Positions 44,337-52,835 are shown, numbered from the stretch's first letter. The stretch is DNA of 64,000 nucleotides from an uncultured Clostridia bacterium (GCA_945876745.1 CAMCPL010000001.1:1-64000), one strand, 5' to 3'. Notes: generated by a model not told the origin, from the letters alone. Numbers and translations are program-made.

Positions 44337-45617
44337 TTATTTCACTCCGAAATTAACGGTAACCTTTTCAGTAACCGACTGACTATACTGCTTATCAAAA
44401 GTGATTTTCAGCACCTCGTTACCGTCTTTATTTTTGTAAACAGACGCTTCATAGGAAATGTCGTAATTATTATCAATAGTATTTGTCGAGTTAAACAAAT
44501 TAACTGAAAATTGTCGTTGTTCAAGCATTTCATTGCTGAACGAACAGCCTTTTTTTGCAGTAAGCTCAATTTTGTCCTCGCTTGCGGTTACAGACGAGAG
44601 CATATTGAGGTCGCTGTTGTTATTCGAGAAATCCTTGGTATCAACATCATTAGTATACGACGCTTCATACTGAATAAAATCAATCGTTTTTTCCCTCGGC
44701 ACAGCCTTGTTGCTGTTATTTATTATGCTGTTCCATTTTTCTCCGTTAAAGAAATAGCTGTAAAGCGCATATTCTCTGTTTGCAACAAACGACATTGACC
44801 TTGCAACTACTGTCATATTGAAATTATCGTCGATCGTTCCCTTAAATTTTATCTGTCCTGCGTTCTGCGTTTCGCCGTTTGTATAAATCACGGTCGTCGG
44901 TATTGTAATATAGATATCCGACTCGCTGTCAAGAACACATTCGGCAAGGCCCTTTTGCCAATTATTAATCGTCAGATACTCGTGATTTTCGTCCTGCAAG
45001 CACCTGAAAACATATTTATTCGACTCCGGCAAACCTGTTTCACGGTCGTATCTTATCTCACTTGTGAGCTTTGCAAGAGTAAAAATTCCGTTCTTTTTGC
45101 ACGACGGGTCCTGAAGAAGCTCAACCTTTATCATTCTGTCAAGCAAGCTGTTGACCGTTCCTGACGTAAATGCGTCTACGTTGTACTTCTCCTCGCCGTT
45201 TTCGTCAACCGAACGCTTCAAGGCGTAAACATTATGATACACTGTATTGTCCTTAACTGCCGCACTCACCTGAATAAGAAGCTCGTCCTCGCCGTCGTAG
45301 TCGGCGTCCTTTATCGCAATAACCGGCGTATCAAGGCGCAGATTGTCGCCCCAGCCGTCAAAGGTATATTCCTTATCATTGTGCGTCATAATAACCTTGT
45401 CGCCTTGAGTATAAAAATGGTAGTCATACTCATTGTTTTCAACAAGCAGTACCCTCTCGCCCTCACACTCGGTTACCGGCTGCTGTGATACGGTTACTGC
45501 GCTTGCGGCAGAATTATTGCGCTTTGCCGCCTGCTGTGCAAGCACATACGAGCAGAACACGGCGCTCACCGTCAAAAGCACAACAAGCACTAAATGTAAT
45601 CCTTTTTTCTTCATCAA
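44337..45617 (-). CDS. Membrane-anchored extracellular protein, unknown
   Basis: A 426-residue protein with an N-terminal helix (residues 6-27) that acts as signal or anchor, then a large beta-rich outside part. IKDADYDGEDELLIQV near residue 97 resembles an FG-GAP/calcium-loop motif. No cysteine lipobox or wall-sorting signal is present. A second ATG three bases on could be the start. It lies between the HAD phosphatase and degV. The family is not recognised. Confidence 0.5.
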   Translation of the reverse strand: MMKKKGLHLVLVVLLTVSAVFCSYVLAQQAAKRNNSAASAVTVSQQPVTECEGERVLLVENNEYDYHFYTQGDKVIMTHNDKEYTFDGWGDNLRLDTPVIAIKDADYDGEDELLIQVSAAVKDNTVYHNVYALKRSVDENGEEKYNVDAFTSGTVNSLLDRMIKVELLQDPSCKKNGIFTLAKLTSEIRYDRETGLPESNKYVFRCLQDENHEYLTINNWQKGLAECVLDSESDIYITIPTTVIYTNGETQNAGQIKFKGTIDDNFNMTVVARSMSFVANREYALYSYFFNGEKWNSIINNSNKAVPREKTIDFIQYEASYTNDVDTKDFSNNNSDLNMLSSVTASEDKIELTAKKGCSFSNEMLEQRQFSVNLFNSTNTIDNNYDISYEASVYKNKDGNEVLKITFDKQYSQSVTEKVTVNFGVK

Positions 45618-45630
45618 AACTTAATTCCTG

Positions 45631-46221
45631 TCAGTTCTTATATTTTTCGTTGAAATCAAACTCAACCTTTTTTCCTTTTTCGATATGATAGCATTTTCCC
45701 GTGGCAAGTGAAAAAATCGGACGGTCGTGAGTGTAGCTGTCGGAGTACACATCAATTATTTCAAGACTGTCCTTATCGTGCGCTTCAAAAAGTCGGCGCA
45801 CCTTTTCCTCATCACGGCAGTTTTGCCCGATAATCATACCGTTTTTGATATTATGACGAGTGCTGATAATCTCGTCAAAGCCGAGCCTTTGTGCAATATC
45901 CGCCAAAAGAAAATCGGGGCTTGCACTGATAACAATACTGTATCTCGGTCGGTCGAAAAACCATTTATGTACGCTGTCGATATGCTTATCCCAAAACTTT
46001 TTTACAGCCTTTTCAACAGGTATAAGCGCAACGAACGAAAAGCAGGTCTTCTTGAACTGCGTAAAATTTATCACGCCGACAAGCATTAAAATTCCCGCAA
46101 CAGCGATTAACGGCAGCGTTATTATACACCACGGATAATGCACCATACAGTACAGTATGAACAACGAGCCGCTGTCGAACGGCACAATCGTTTTGTCGAA
46201 ATCGTAAATATCAACTTCCAT
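45631..46221 (-). CDS. HAD-IB family phosphatase with membrane cap
   Basis: A 196-residue HAD hydrolase. Motif I is YDFDKTI (nucleophile Asp near residue 6), motif II the Ser of VISASPD near 98, and motif IV YSDSYTHDRP near 162. The cap region (about residues 28-55) is very hydrophobic (ITLPLIAVAGILMLVGVI) and could touch the membrane, as in some phosphatidylglycerophosphate-type phosphatases. I start at ATG 46221, just after the upstream stop, in place of the TTG at 46227. The substrate is not known. Confidence 0.7.
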   Translation of the reverse strand: MEVDIYDFDKTIVPFDSGSLFILYCMVHYPWCIITLPLIAVAGILMLVGVINFTQFKKTCFSFVALIPVEKAVKKFWDKHIDSVHKWFFDRPRYSIVISASPDFLLADIAQRLGFDEIISTRHNIKNGMIIGQNCRDEEKVRRLFEAHDKDSLEIIDVYSDSYTHDRPIFSLATGKCYHIEKGKKVEFDFNEKYKN

Positions 46222-46223
46222 AT

Positions 46224-46724
46224 TCAAATACTCTTTTCATCAAAGCTAATTGTTATTTCCTTTGTGTCGCAGGTGAATTTTGTCAGCTTCACGCCTGCCG
46301 AAGTGAGCATTCTCTTGCTTGCCTGAGTACCCTCTGAGTCGGCATATTTGTCGGAAATATAAACAACCTCTTTAATTCCGCTTTGAATAATAGCCTTCGC
46401 ACATTCGTTACACGGAAACAGCGCAACAAAAATGCGACAGCCGCTGAGATTATGTCCGCCCGAGTTGAGAATTGCATTAAGCTCGGCGTGACAAACGAAG
46501 GGATACTTTGTGTCATTCGCTTTTTCGCCGCTTCTCTCCCACGGAAAATCATCGTCGTTGCAGCCTCTCGGAAAGCCGTTGTAGCCGACCGACACAATCT
46601 TATTGTCGTCTCCTACAATGCACGCTCCGACCTGTGTATTAGGGTCCTTGCTTCGCATTGAGGAAAGCAGGGAAATACCCATAAAATATTCATCCCACGA
46701 AATGTAATTATCTCTTTTAGGCAT
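46224..46724 (-). CDS. Deoxycytidylate (dCMP) deaminase
   Basis: A 166-residue zinc deaminase of the ComEB/dCMP type. The zinc and catalytic motif is CHAELNAI (His, Glu) near residue 78, with PCNECAKAI near 104 supplying two Cys ligands. It turns dCMP into dUMP for thymidylate synthesis. The NTQVGACIVGDDNKIVSVGY and GFPRGCNDD stretches fit the family. It is coupled to the HAD gene, with two to three bases between reading frames. Confidence 0.85.
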   Translation of the reverse strand: MPKRDNYISWDEYFMGISLLSSMRSKDPNTQVGACIVGDDNKIVSVGYNGFPRGCNDDDFPWERSGEKANDTKYPFVCHAELNAILNSGGHNLSGCRIFVALFPCNECAKAIIQSGIKEVVYISDKYADSEGTQASKRMLTSAGVKLTKFTCDTKEITISFDEKSI

Positions 46725-46757
46725 TTGCTTCTCCTTATTTATTCACAAAAAACTACG

Positions 46758-47576
46758 CTACACAAGCGCGCTTACAAATTCGTCAAGCTCGCTGCATTCA
46801 AGCTCCTCAACTCTGCCCTCGTCAACCGTTTTTGCCGTAAGCGGATTAATCGGCAGCTTTGCCAAAACAGGAACACCGAGCTCCGAAGCGGTACTGTCAA
46901 TTTGGCTCTCGCCGAAAATATTAATCCTCTTGCCGCAGTCGGGACAAACATAGTAGCTCATATTTTCAACAAGTCCCAAAACAGGTACATTCATCAGCTT
47001 CGCCATATTGAACGCCTTGTTAACTATCATTTTTACCAAATCCTGCGGCGTTGTAACAATAACAATACCGTCAACCGGAAGAGACTGAAATACAGTCAGC
47101 GCAACGTCGCCTGTTCCCGGCGGCATATCAACAAAAAGATAGTCAAGCTCGCCCCAGTTTACGTCTGTCCAAAACTGCTGTATTACGCCGCTGATAACAG
47201 GACCGCGCCATACAACAGGCGAATTTACGTCCTCCAAAAGCAGATTTATGCTCATAATCTTTATTCCTGTTTTTGTTTCTGTCGGCAAAAGTCCGGTTTC
47301 GTCCTGCATTGCTCTTGACGAAATTCCGAAGCTTTTCGGAACGCTCGGTCCCGTAATATCGGCGTCAAGTATTCCGACCTTTAAGCCTGCCTTTCGGCAT
47401 TTTGAAGCAAGCATACAGCTTACAAGGCTTTTGCCTACGCCGCCCTTGCCCGAAACAACGCCTATAACCTTTTTGATGTTTGAATGCTCGTTCATCGGCT
47501 TCAAAAAGCTCTGCGGCTCCTTTCTTTCGGAGCAGTTGCTCGAACAGCTTGAACAATCGTGTGTACATTCACTCAT
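46758..47576 (-). CDS. mrp: Mrp/NBP35-type iron-sulfur carrier ATPase
   Basis: A 272-residue P-loop protein. The deviant Walker A is SGKGGVGKSLVSC near residue 40, and VDMPPGTGDVALT near 137 the usual Mrp stretch. The N-terminus is rich in Cys (CTHDCSSCSSNC), as in NBP35, and CPDCGK near 216 is the C-terminal cluster-binding CxxC. It builds and hands over iron-sulfur clusters, in demand for the many Fe-S proteins encoded 10 kb downstream. I start at 47576 behind GTGAGG; the longer frame to 47609 overlaps lexA. Confidence 0.85.
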   Translation of the reverse strand: MSECTHDCSSCSSNCSERKEPQSFLKPMNEHSNIKKVIGVVSGKGGVGKSLVSCMLASKCRKAGLKVGILDADITGPSVPKSFGISSRAMQDETGLLPTETKTGIKIMSINLLLEDVNSPVVWRGPVISGVIQQFWTDVNWGELDYLFVDMPPGTGDVALTVFQSLPVDGIVIVTTPQDLVKMIVNKAFNMAKLMNVPVLGLVENMSYYVCPDCGKRINIFGESQIDSTASELGVPVLAKLPINPLTAKTVDEGRVEELECSELDEFVSALV

Positions 47577-47598
47577 TTGTATTACCTCACTTAATTTC

Positions 47599-48189
47599 TT
47601 AATATGCACGAATTACCATATTCACCTTGCCCAAAATCGCAACCTCGTCGACTATAATCGGCTCGTAGCTGTCGTTTTCGGGCTGTAACCTGAAATGGCC
47701 GTTTTCTTTATAAAAGCGTTTTACGGTTGCCTCGTCTCCGATAAGCGCAACCACGATTTCGCCGTTTTGTGCAACAGGCGTTTGCTCAACTATGACGATA
47801 TCGCCGTCAAGAATTCCGGCGTTTATCATCGAATCACCCTTTACACTCAAGGCAAACATATTCTTTCCTTTGTTCTTTACAGGCACCGGAATATAATCCT
47901 CGATGCTTTCAATCGCAAGTATCGGCTTTCCCGCCGTAACAGTTCCGACAAGCGGAACGTGATACGCCTTTGTGTCCCTGCCCTTTAATCGTATTGTTCG
48001 CTTCATTAAAGGGTCTCGCTCGATATATCCAAGCTCCTCAAGCTGATTAAGAACATATTGAGCCGACGACGGCGAACGGTAGCCCAGCTCGCTTTCAATC
48101 TCTCTTACTGTCGGAGCTACACCTCTTTCGTCGATACACTCCTTAATAAAATCAAGGCAAATGCGCTGTTTTTTAGTAAGCTCTTTCAT
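47599..48189 (-). CDS. lexA: LexA repressor
   Basis: A 196-residue SOS repressor. The N-terminal winged helix (APTVREIESELGYRSPSSA, about 24-42) is followed by the self-cleavage site Ala-Gly in VTAGKP, the catalytic Ser in VKGDSM and Lys in EATVKRF. It is cleaved when RecA is active. ATG 48189 lies eight bases after AAAGGG. It has its own promoter with an inverted repeat (see separate entry), not the usual GAAC-N4-GTTC box. Confidence 0.9.
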   Translation of the reverse strand: MKELTKKQRICLDFIKECIDERGVAPTVREIESELGYRSPSSAQYVLNQLEELGYIERDPLMKRTIRLKGRDTKAYHVPLVGTVTAGKPILAIESIEDYIPVPVKNKGKNMFALSVKGDSMINAGILDGDIVIVEQTPVAQNGEIVVALIGDEATVKRFYKENGHFRLQPENDSYEPIIVDEVAILGKVNMVIRAY

Positions 48190-48251
48190 AAACAACCCTT
48201 TCCTGTTAAAACTACTTAATATATTAATTTATAATATATACTTCCTACTAT

Positions 48252-48280
48252 ATACTATCACTTGGGTCGCATATTGTCAA
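48252..48280 (-). promoter_or_regulatory. lexA promoter
   Basis: On the minus strand TTGACA (48280-48275) and TAGTAT (48257-48252) are 17 bases apart, about 63 bases before the lexA start. Half of an inverted repeat (CACTTGGGTCGC, plus strand 48259-48270) lies between the two boxes, where a repressor would block polymerase. Confidence 0.7.
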
Positions 48281-48340
48281 ACAAATGTATGTGTTTTTAC
48301 ATTCAGTTCACAATAAAAATATTACCAATGCGCCCAAGTG
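48259..48340. promoter_or_regulatory. Inverted repeat over the lexA promoter
   Basis: CACTTGGGTCGCATATTG (48259-48276) is inverted as CAATGCGCCCAAGTG (48326-48340) with two small gaps. Centres are about 66 bases apart, six helical turns, which would allow looping between two bound dimers. The spacing and position over the lexA promoter suggest an operator. Confidence 0.45.
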
Positions 48341-48382
48341 GGTTAATTATCGGACTTTTTTCATTTTTATTTCAAAAAAATG

Positions 48383-48411
48383 TTGACATTTCGGTTTGAA
48401 TACTATATAAT
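48383..48411 (+). promoter_or_regulatory. Promoter of the tRNA-Met/tRNA-Glu pair
   Basis: TTGACA (48383-48388) and TATAAT (48406-48411) with a 17-base spacer form a consensus sigma-A promoter, 19 bases before tRNA-Met. Confidence 0.9.
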
Positions 48412-48430
48412 CTTGCTTGCAAGTAAAAAT

Positions 48431-48507
48431 GGCTTTATAGCTCAGTTGGCTAGAGCATGCGGTTCATACCCGCAGTGTCACTGGTTCGAATCCAGTTAAA
48501 GCCACCA
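48431..48507 (+). tRNA. tRNA-Met (CAU)
   Basis: Acceptor GGCTTTA pairs with TAAAGCC, followed by A and an encoded CCA. The anticodon loop TTCATAC gives CAT. It has the look of an elongator tRNA-Met; a tRNA-Ile2 with modified C34 cannot be excluded. Intact cloverleaf. Confidence 0.95.
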
Positions 48508-48511
48508 TTTC

Positions 48512-48586
48512 GGCACCATGGTCAAGCGGTTAAGACACCGCCCTTTCACGGCGGTATCACGGGTTCGATTCCCGTTGGTGTCACCA
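48512..48586 (+). tRNA. tRNA-Glu (UUC)
   Basis: Acceptor GGCACCA pairs with TGGTGTC (one G-T), then A and CCA. The anticodon stem CCGCC/GGCGG closes CTTTCAC, anticodon TTC (Glu). It is four bases after tRNA-Met and shares its promoter and terminator. Confidence 0.95.
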
Positions 48587-48587
48587 G

Positions 48588-48628
48588 AAAAGAACCCACA
48601 TTTGTCTACGACAAGTGTGGGTTCTTTT
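48588..48628 (+). terminator. Terminator of the tRNA pair
   Basis: AAAAGAACCCACA (48588-48600) pairs with TGTGGGTTCTTTT (48616-48628), with a further TTGTC/GACAA stem inside. It is a long, strong hairpin directly after tRNA-Glu. Confidence 0.85.
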
Positions 48629-48630
48629 CA

Positions 48631-48800
48631 ATGAAATAAATCCCTTGCGGGATTTGTGAAATAACGCTTCGTGTTATGAAATAGCTGACGCTATGAAATA
48701 CGCTGCGGCGTATGAGGGATTTATTTTATTTCACATTTTGCCGCTAAGGCAAAATATTTCATAATCCAAAGGATTATTTCATATTGCGTAGCAATATTTC
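48631..48800. repeat. Array of seven short hairpins linked by GAAAT/ATTTC
   Basis: Seven small palindromes lie head to tail: AAATCCC/GGGATTT, ATAAC/GTTAT, ATAGC/GCTAT, ATACGC/GCGTAT, ATTTTGCC/GGCAAAAT, AATCC/GGATT and ATATTGC/GCAATAT. The first group is joined by TGAAAT and the second by ATTTCAT, its reverse complement. TGAAATAAATCCCT at the start also pairs with AGGGATTTATTT at about 48715-48726, so the first hairpins sit inside an outer stem. It precedes the S23-like gene. It is not CRISPR: there are no constant repeats with unique spacers. Confidence 0.75.
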
Positions 48801-48836
48801 ATTAAATATGCTATAATATTTATAGAGGTGAGGATA

Positions 48837-49184
48837 ATGAAAGAAAATAAGCTCGTTGAATTATCTATGGATTTCGCTATTAAAATCATTAAGCTCTGCG
48901 AAACCATCAAAGGTCATTATTCCCTTGTAAATCAGTTAGAACGCTCTGCAACCGGTATCGGTGCGAATATTCACGAAGCAAATTACGCACACAGCAAACC
49001 GGATTTTATTGCAAAACTACAAATTGCTCTTAAAGAGTGCTATGAAACGGAATATTGGTTGGAATTATTCGTAAAGTCAGAGATTATAAGCAAAGATTCT
49101 GCAATTGAGCTTTATAACCGATGCGGCACAATTCGTCGAATCTTAATCGCTTCCATCAACACCGCCAAGGACAACGAAAAATAA
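48837..49184 (+). CDS. Four-helix-bundle (S23/Avd-like) protein
   Basis: A 115-residue helical protein with the S23 pattern QLERSATGIGANIHEANYA (residues 33-51) and IALKECYETEYWLELFVKS (about 64-82). Relatives are encoded in 23S rRNA intervening sequences and, as Avd, in diversity-generating retroelements, where they bind nucleic acid. No reverse transcriptase is near. The ATG at 48837 has GAGGTGAGG upstream, and TATAAT lies at 48812-48817 at the end of the hairpin array. A large hairpin follows. Gene and hairpins together look like a small mobile unit. Confidence 0.75.
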   Translation: MKENKLVELSMDFAIKIIKLCETIKGHYSLVNQLERSATGIGANIHEANYAHSKPDFIAKLQIALKECYETEYWLELFVKSEIISKDSAIELYNRCGTIRRILIASINTAKDNEK

Positions 49185-49199
49185 TATAACACAAAGCTC

Positions 49200-49257
49200 G
49201 GCGACCGTGCACAAGGAAATTCAAGCAATGAATTTCCTGCACGGTCGCCCTTTTTTC
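49200..49257 (+). terminator. Large hairpin terminator after the S23-like gene
   Basis: GGCGACCGTGCA (49200-49211) pairs with TGCACGGTCGCC (49238-49249), and GGAAATTCA inside pairs with TGAATTTCC. Six T residues follow. Few terminators are this long and perfect; it may be the right end of a small mobile unit. Confidence 0.8.
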
Positions 49258-49286
49258 GCCTATTACCTATTACTTATTACTTCAAA

Positions 49287-50339
49287 TTATTCTGCCGTGC
49301 AGGTAACTGCGCCCTCGTGGTTTGCGCTTACAAATCCGATATACGACTGACCTACATTGAGAGTAATCGGACTGCCCTGTGCGTCCTTAATGCTCAATAC
49401 GCCGTTGTCAACAGACCAGCTGATATCCGTATATGTGCCGTTTGAAGCATAAACGCCTGTACCCGACGTCCAGCTGTAATTGAGATAAGTCGTAGTAGAA
49501 TTGTTGTACGGAGTTGTAATATAGGTTGAGTCAGCCTTTAGCAGAATAAGATTTCTAAACGCCGTGTCGCTCTTCCAGTCGCTTGTGTGATAAAGCTTAT
49601 CCTCGTTGTTAAAGGTGAAAGCTCTTGTATCAGTACGGCTTGAGAATTTAACCTTAACGCCGAGCGCCGCACTTTCACCGACAGAGGCAAGGCTCTCGTT
49701 GAAATTGAATTTTACAACATTATCTTCGTTCACGGTTGAACGGTAGCCCTTGCCTTCGATAGTCTTTGAAAGCTCGGCGGTGTTCATAATGCCTGTATGC
49801 TCGCCCGACACCTTACGAGTCTTGTCACGGCTGAACAAAGCGCCGCCGCTCATACCGTCAAGGTCGTCAATATTCATATTTGAAATAGTTTCATATCCGC
49901 CGGTATAATTGCCCTTGCTGTGGCTTCCGCCCCAGTGAATGAAAACTGCGTCAAAAAAGCTGCTGAACTCAACAAAGCTCGGTCTTGCACTGCGAAGCGG
50001 TCCGATTTTTTCGGGCAGCTTCGACATATCGGAATACACCCAAAGCATACGGCTGATTCCGCCCTCGACCTCGCCCTCACATACGATATCGGCACTTCCT
50101 ATACCCCATTGCGGACGTGCATCCGGATGATTTTCAACAACGATTGCAACAGGTCTTTCGCCCTTTGCAGACTCCGAAATTTCCTCACCTGTTAAAATAT
50201 TCGTAGGCGGAATATATTTTGTTGTCGTTTCGGTAGTGCTCGGCTCAACCTCCGGCTCACTCTTTGAACAGCCGAACAGCGAAAGCACCATAACGAGCGC
50301 CAATACTGCGGCTGACAGTCTGATTATTCTTCTTTTCAT
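49287..50339 (-). CDS. DUF3048 lipoprotein (YerB-like)
   Basis: A 350-residue surface protein. A signal peptide ends at lipobox LSLFGC (about residue 24), followed by a Thr-rich linker and the two-part DUF3048 region (RPVAIVVENHPDARPQWGIG near 57, GPLRSARPSF near 108). The family (B. subtilis YerB) has no firm function but is found on the outer face of spore-forming Firmicutes. I start at 50339; the longer frame adds eight residues without a better ribosome-binding site. Confidence 0.8.
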   Translation of the reverse strand: MKRRIIRLSAAVLALVMVLSLFGCSKSEPEVEPSTTETTTKYIPPTNILTGEEISESAKGERPVAIVVENHPDARPQWGIGSADIVCEGEVEGGISRMLWVYSDMSKLPEKIGPLRSARPSFVEFSSFFDAVFIHWGGSHSKGNYTGGYETISNMNIDDLDGMSGGALFSRDKTRKVSGEHTGIMNTAELSKTIEGKGYRSTVNEDNVVKFNFNESLASVGESAALGVKVKFSSRTDTRAFTFNNEDKLYHTSDWKSDTAFRNLILLKADSTYITTPYNNSTTTYLNYSWTSGTGVYASNGTYTDISWSVDNGVLSIKDAQGSPITLNVGQSYIGFVSANHEGAVTCTAE

Positions 50340-50496
50340 ATCTGCTCCTTTTTCGTGAAACACGAAATTTATTGATTTAATAATAACATTTTAACATCTT
50401 ACTCTAAAAAAATCAACATTTAGTCAATAAAAAATGAAAATTAAGAAAATCCACTATATATAGTCGCCGAAATGTCAACAAAAAAACGCCGAATTA

Positions 50497-51693
50497 TTAC
50501 TGCTTTTCGCACTGCTCAAGCATTGTCTGTGCAAATACGGCATATCCCTTTTCGGGGTTGTTGACTATCACGTGAGTGAGTGCGCCGACGAGCCTGCCGT
50601 TTTGAATAATCGGCGAACCACTCATACCCTGAACTATTCCGCCCGTCTTTTCAAGCAGGGCTTCGTCCGTGATTTTCAGCACGATATTCTTTTCCATACT
50701 GCTCTCGCTATAACTTATATGCGTAATTTCAACCTCGTATTCGCAAATTGCGCCGTCTACGGTTGAAAGCATTGTTGCCCGTCCTCGCTTCACCTGCTGT
50801 GCAGAAGCAACAGGGTAAGGTTTTGCATATTCCGAAATGCTGTTGTACTCGCCGAAAATGCCGCACTGCGTGTTTGCAACAATTCTGCCGAGCGACTTAC
50901 TCGTGAACTCACATTCAAGCGAACCCGCCGTTCCCTTTGATGAACGTTCAACGCCTGTAACTCTTGCCTGAACAGCCTCGCCCTCCAAAAGCGGCATCAG
51001 CTCGTTTGTGTCAACATCATTTATTTGATGACCGAGCGCGCCGAATTTTCCGCTTTGTTCGTCGTAAAATGTCATTGTCCCAATACCTGCCGTGCTGTCG
51101 CGCACCCACATTCCTGCCTTATAACAGCCCTCTCGCTGACTGTAAACAGGGGTGAGAGTATAATTTCTGTATCTGTCGCCTCGCTTAATTTGAATATCAA
51201 AATTATTGCCGTTATTGTTGTTCAAAATCGCCTGAACCTCGTTTGAAGTGTAGACCTTAACGCCGTCGATTGCAACAATAATGTCACCTGCTTCAATTCC
51301 TGCCTCGCTTGCAGGCGTTCTCTTTCCGCCGTCCGTTTCCACAGACTGAATACCGACAACGATAACGCCGTCGGTATAAAGCTTAATGCCGAAAACCTCG
51401 CCGCTGACATCAACGCTTTGAACGCTTTTTGCCGTTACGCTGACCTGCTTAATCGGTACAACGCCGAGAAGCTTCAAATCCTCCTTTACAGGCTCGGCGG
51501 TTTGAGAATCAACCGAAACATAACCTTTAAGGCTTTTCGACGAGTATGTTATCACCTTTGAAAACGGCGAATAGTCGTTGCCGTAAACTATCACATTATC
51601 GGGAAGCACGGCGCTTGCGTAAATGATAAACGCAAAAAGCACCGTACAAATCACGCCCAAAATCAAATCAAAAATTCTAATTGCTTTTTTCAT
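50497..51693 (-). CDS. spoIVB: SpoIVB sporulation signalling peptidase
   Basis: A 398-residue S55 serine peptidase. An N-terminal membrane helix (about 5-27), a PDZ domain (about 105-190, with AGIEAGDIIVAIDGVKV) and the catalytic domain with His in FGALGHQI and Ser in VQGMSGSPII. In sporulation it crosses from the forespore to trigger processing of pro-sigma-K by cutting SpoIVFA. Its presence shows a spore-forming lineage. ATG 51693 has GGTGAT upstream; a longer frame to 51735 is less likely. Confidence 0.9.
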   Translation of the reverse strand: MKKAIRIFDLILGVICTVLFAFIIYASAVLPDNVIVYGNDYSPFSKVITYSSKSLKGYVSVDSQTAEPVKEDLKLLGVVPIKQVSVTAKSVQSVDVSGEVFGIKLYTDGVIVVGIQSVETDGGKRTPASEAGIEAGDIIVAIDGVKVYTSNEVQAILNNNNGNNFDIQIKRGDRYRNYTLTPVYSQREGCYKAGMWVRDSTAGIGTMTFYDEQSGKFGALGHQINDVDTNELMPLLEGEAVQARVTGVERSSKGTAGSLECEFTSKSLGRIVANTQCGIFGEYNSISEYAKPYPVASAQQVKRGRATMLSTVDGAICEYEVEITHISYSESSMEKNIVLKITDEALLEKTGGIVQGMSGSPIIQNGRLVGALTHVIVNNPEKGYAVFAQTMLEQCEKQ

Positions 51694-51737
51694 TAAATCA
51701 CCAAGATTAGTTTTGCCGCCGAGCGCAAAAATCATAC

Positions 51738-51766
51738 TTGAAACAACGCAATATATGTGCTAAAAT
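51738..51766 (+). promoter_or_regulatory. yebC promoter
   Basis: TTGAAA (51738-51743) and TAAAAT (51761-51766) are separated by 17 bases and lie 45 bases before yebC. Confidence 0.6.
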
Positions 51767-51810
51767 AAAATGATAAAATTTTCTGAATTTGACGAAAGGA
51801 TTTTTTCATT

Positions 51811-52554
51811 ATGAGCGGACATAATAAATGGAGCACAATAAAAAGAAAAAAGGGCGCTAACGACGCCGCAAGAGCAAAGATATTTACAAAAATCGGCAGA
51901 GAGCTTGCCGTTGCAGTTAAAAACGGCGGCGCTGACCCAAATAATAACGCAAAATTAAGAGACGTTATCGCAAAGGCAAAGCAGAATAATGTGCCAAACG
52001 ACAACATCGACAGAATGTTAAAAAAAGCGGCAGGCGACGCAGACACAACCAACTACGAGGAAATCATATACGAGGGCTACGGTCCGTCAGGCGTTGCAGT
52101 TGTTGTTGAAGCCCTTACTGACAACCGCAACCGTACCGCAGGAGAGGTTAGACACTACTTCGACAAGGCAGGCGGAAATATGGGCAACCCCGGCTCGGTA
52201 ACATTTATGTTTGAGCGTCAAGGCGTTATCGTAATTGAAAAAGAGGACACCGATGAGGAGCAGCTTATGGAGGACGCACTCGAAGCAGGCGCAAGCGACT
52301 TTCTCACCGACGAGGAGGATATTTTTGAAATCCGCACCGAGCCTAACGACGTCGGCGTTATTCGTGATGAACTCAGCGCAAAGGGTTATACAATCGTATC
52401 ATCCGAGGCGGCCTATATTCCGTCAACCTACACTCGCCTTGAAAACGAGGACGATATGAAAAAAATGGCAAGAATGATAGAAATGTTCGAGGAAAACGAC
52501 GACGTTCAAAACATCTATCATAACTGGGAAAACGAAGACGAATACGAAGAATAA
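51811..52554 (+). CDS. YebC/PmpR-family protein
   Basis: A 247-residue three-domain YebC protein: MSGHNKWSTIKRKKGANDAAR at the start, YEGYGPSGVAVVVEALTDN near 90, and the acidic C-terminal part. YebC proteins act as transcription regulators or, as shown recently for some, help ribosomes at proline-rich stretches. GACGAAAGG precedes the ATG. It is divergent from spoIVB and monocistronic. Confidence 0.9.
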   Translation: MSGHNKWSTIKRKKGANDAARAKIFTKIGRELAVAVKNGGADPNNNAKLRDVIAKAKQNNVPNDNIDRMLKKAAGDADTTNYEEIIYEGYGPSGVAVVVEALTDNRNRTAGEVRHYFDKAGGNMGNPGSVTFMFERQGVIVIEKEDTDEEQLMEDALEAGASDFLTDEEDIFEIRTEPNDVGVIRDELSAKGYTIVSSEAAYIPSTYTRLENEDDMKKMARMIEMFEENDDVQNIYHNWENEDEYEE

Positions 52555-52566
52555 AGGCTCGCTTCA

Positions 52567-52823
52567 CTCGCAGATAAGAGTGAAAAGTGAATAGAATCGG
52601 TTTGACTGATTATAGTATCTTTTTATCCCCTCAGTCTCGCGATGGCGAGACAGCTCCCCTTGATTTTCAAAACAAGGGGAGCCTTTTGATTTCAAGACGG
52701 AACGCTGTTTTAACAAATTAAGGCTCCCCTTTTAATGTTATAAAGGGGAGCTGTCGCATTAGCGACTGAGGGGATAAAAGGCTATAATCAGTCAAACCTC
52801 TTCTTTTCACTCTTATCTGCGAG
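52567..52823. repeat. 257-bp imperfect palindrome (MITE-like)
   Basis: The left end CTCGCAGATAAGAGTGAAAAG (52567-52587) is repeated inverted at 52803-52823. The arms continue through GGTTTGACTGATTATAG, TTTTATCCCCTCAGTC and CAGCTCCCCTT, over about 110 bases each, with only small gaps. Each arm also holds its own hairpins (GTCTCGC/GCGAGAC; AAGGGGAGCC/GGCTCCCCTT). There is no open frame. It is the design of a non-autonomous inverted-repeat element; similar CCCCTCAGTC..CAGCTCCCC repeats are frequent in gut Clostridia genomes. Confidence 0.75.
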
Positions 52824-52835
52824 CATAGAGAGCTT

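Noticed and set aside
48631-48800. Possible CRISPR array
   Set aside because: The repeats are short palindromes with different sequences and fixed linkers; there are no constant 25-35 base repeats with unique spacers and no cas gene.
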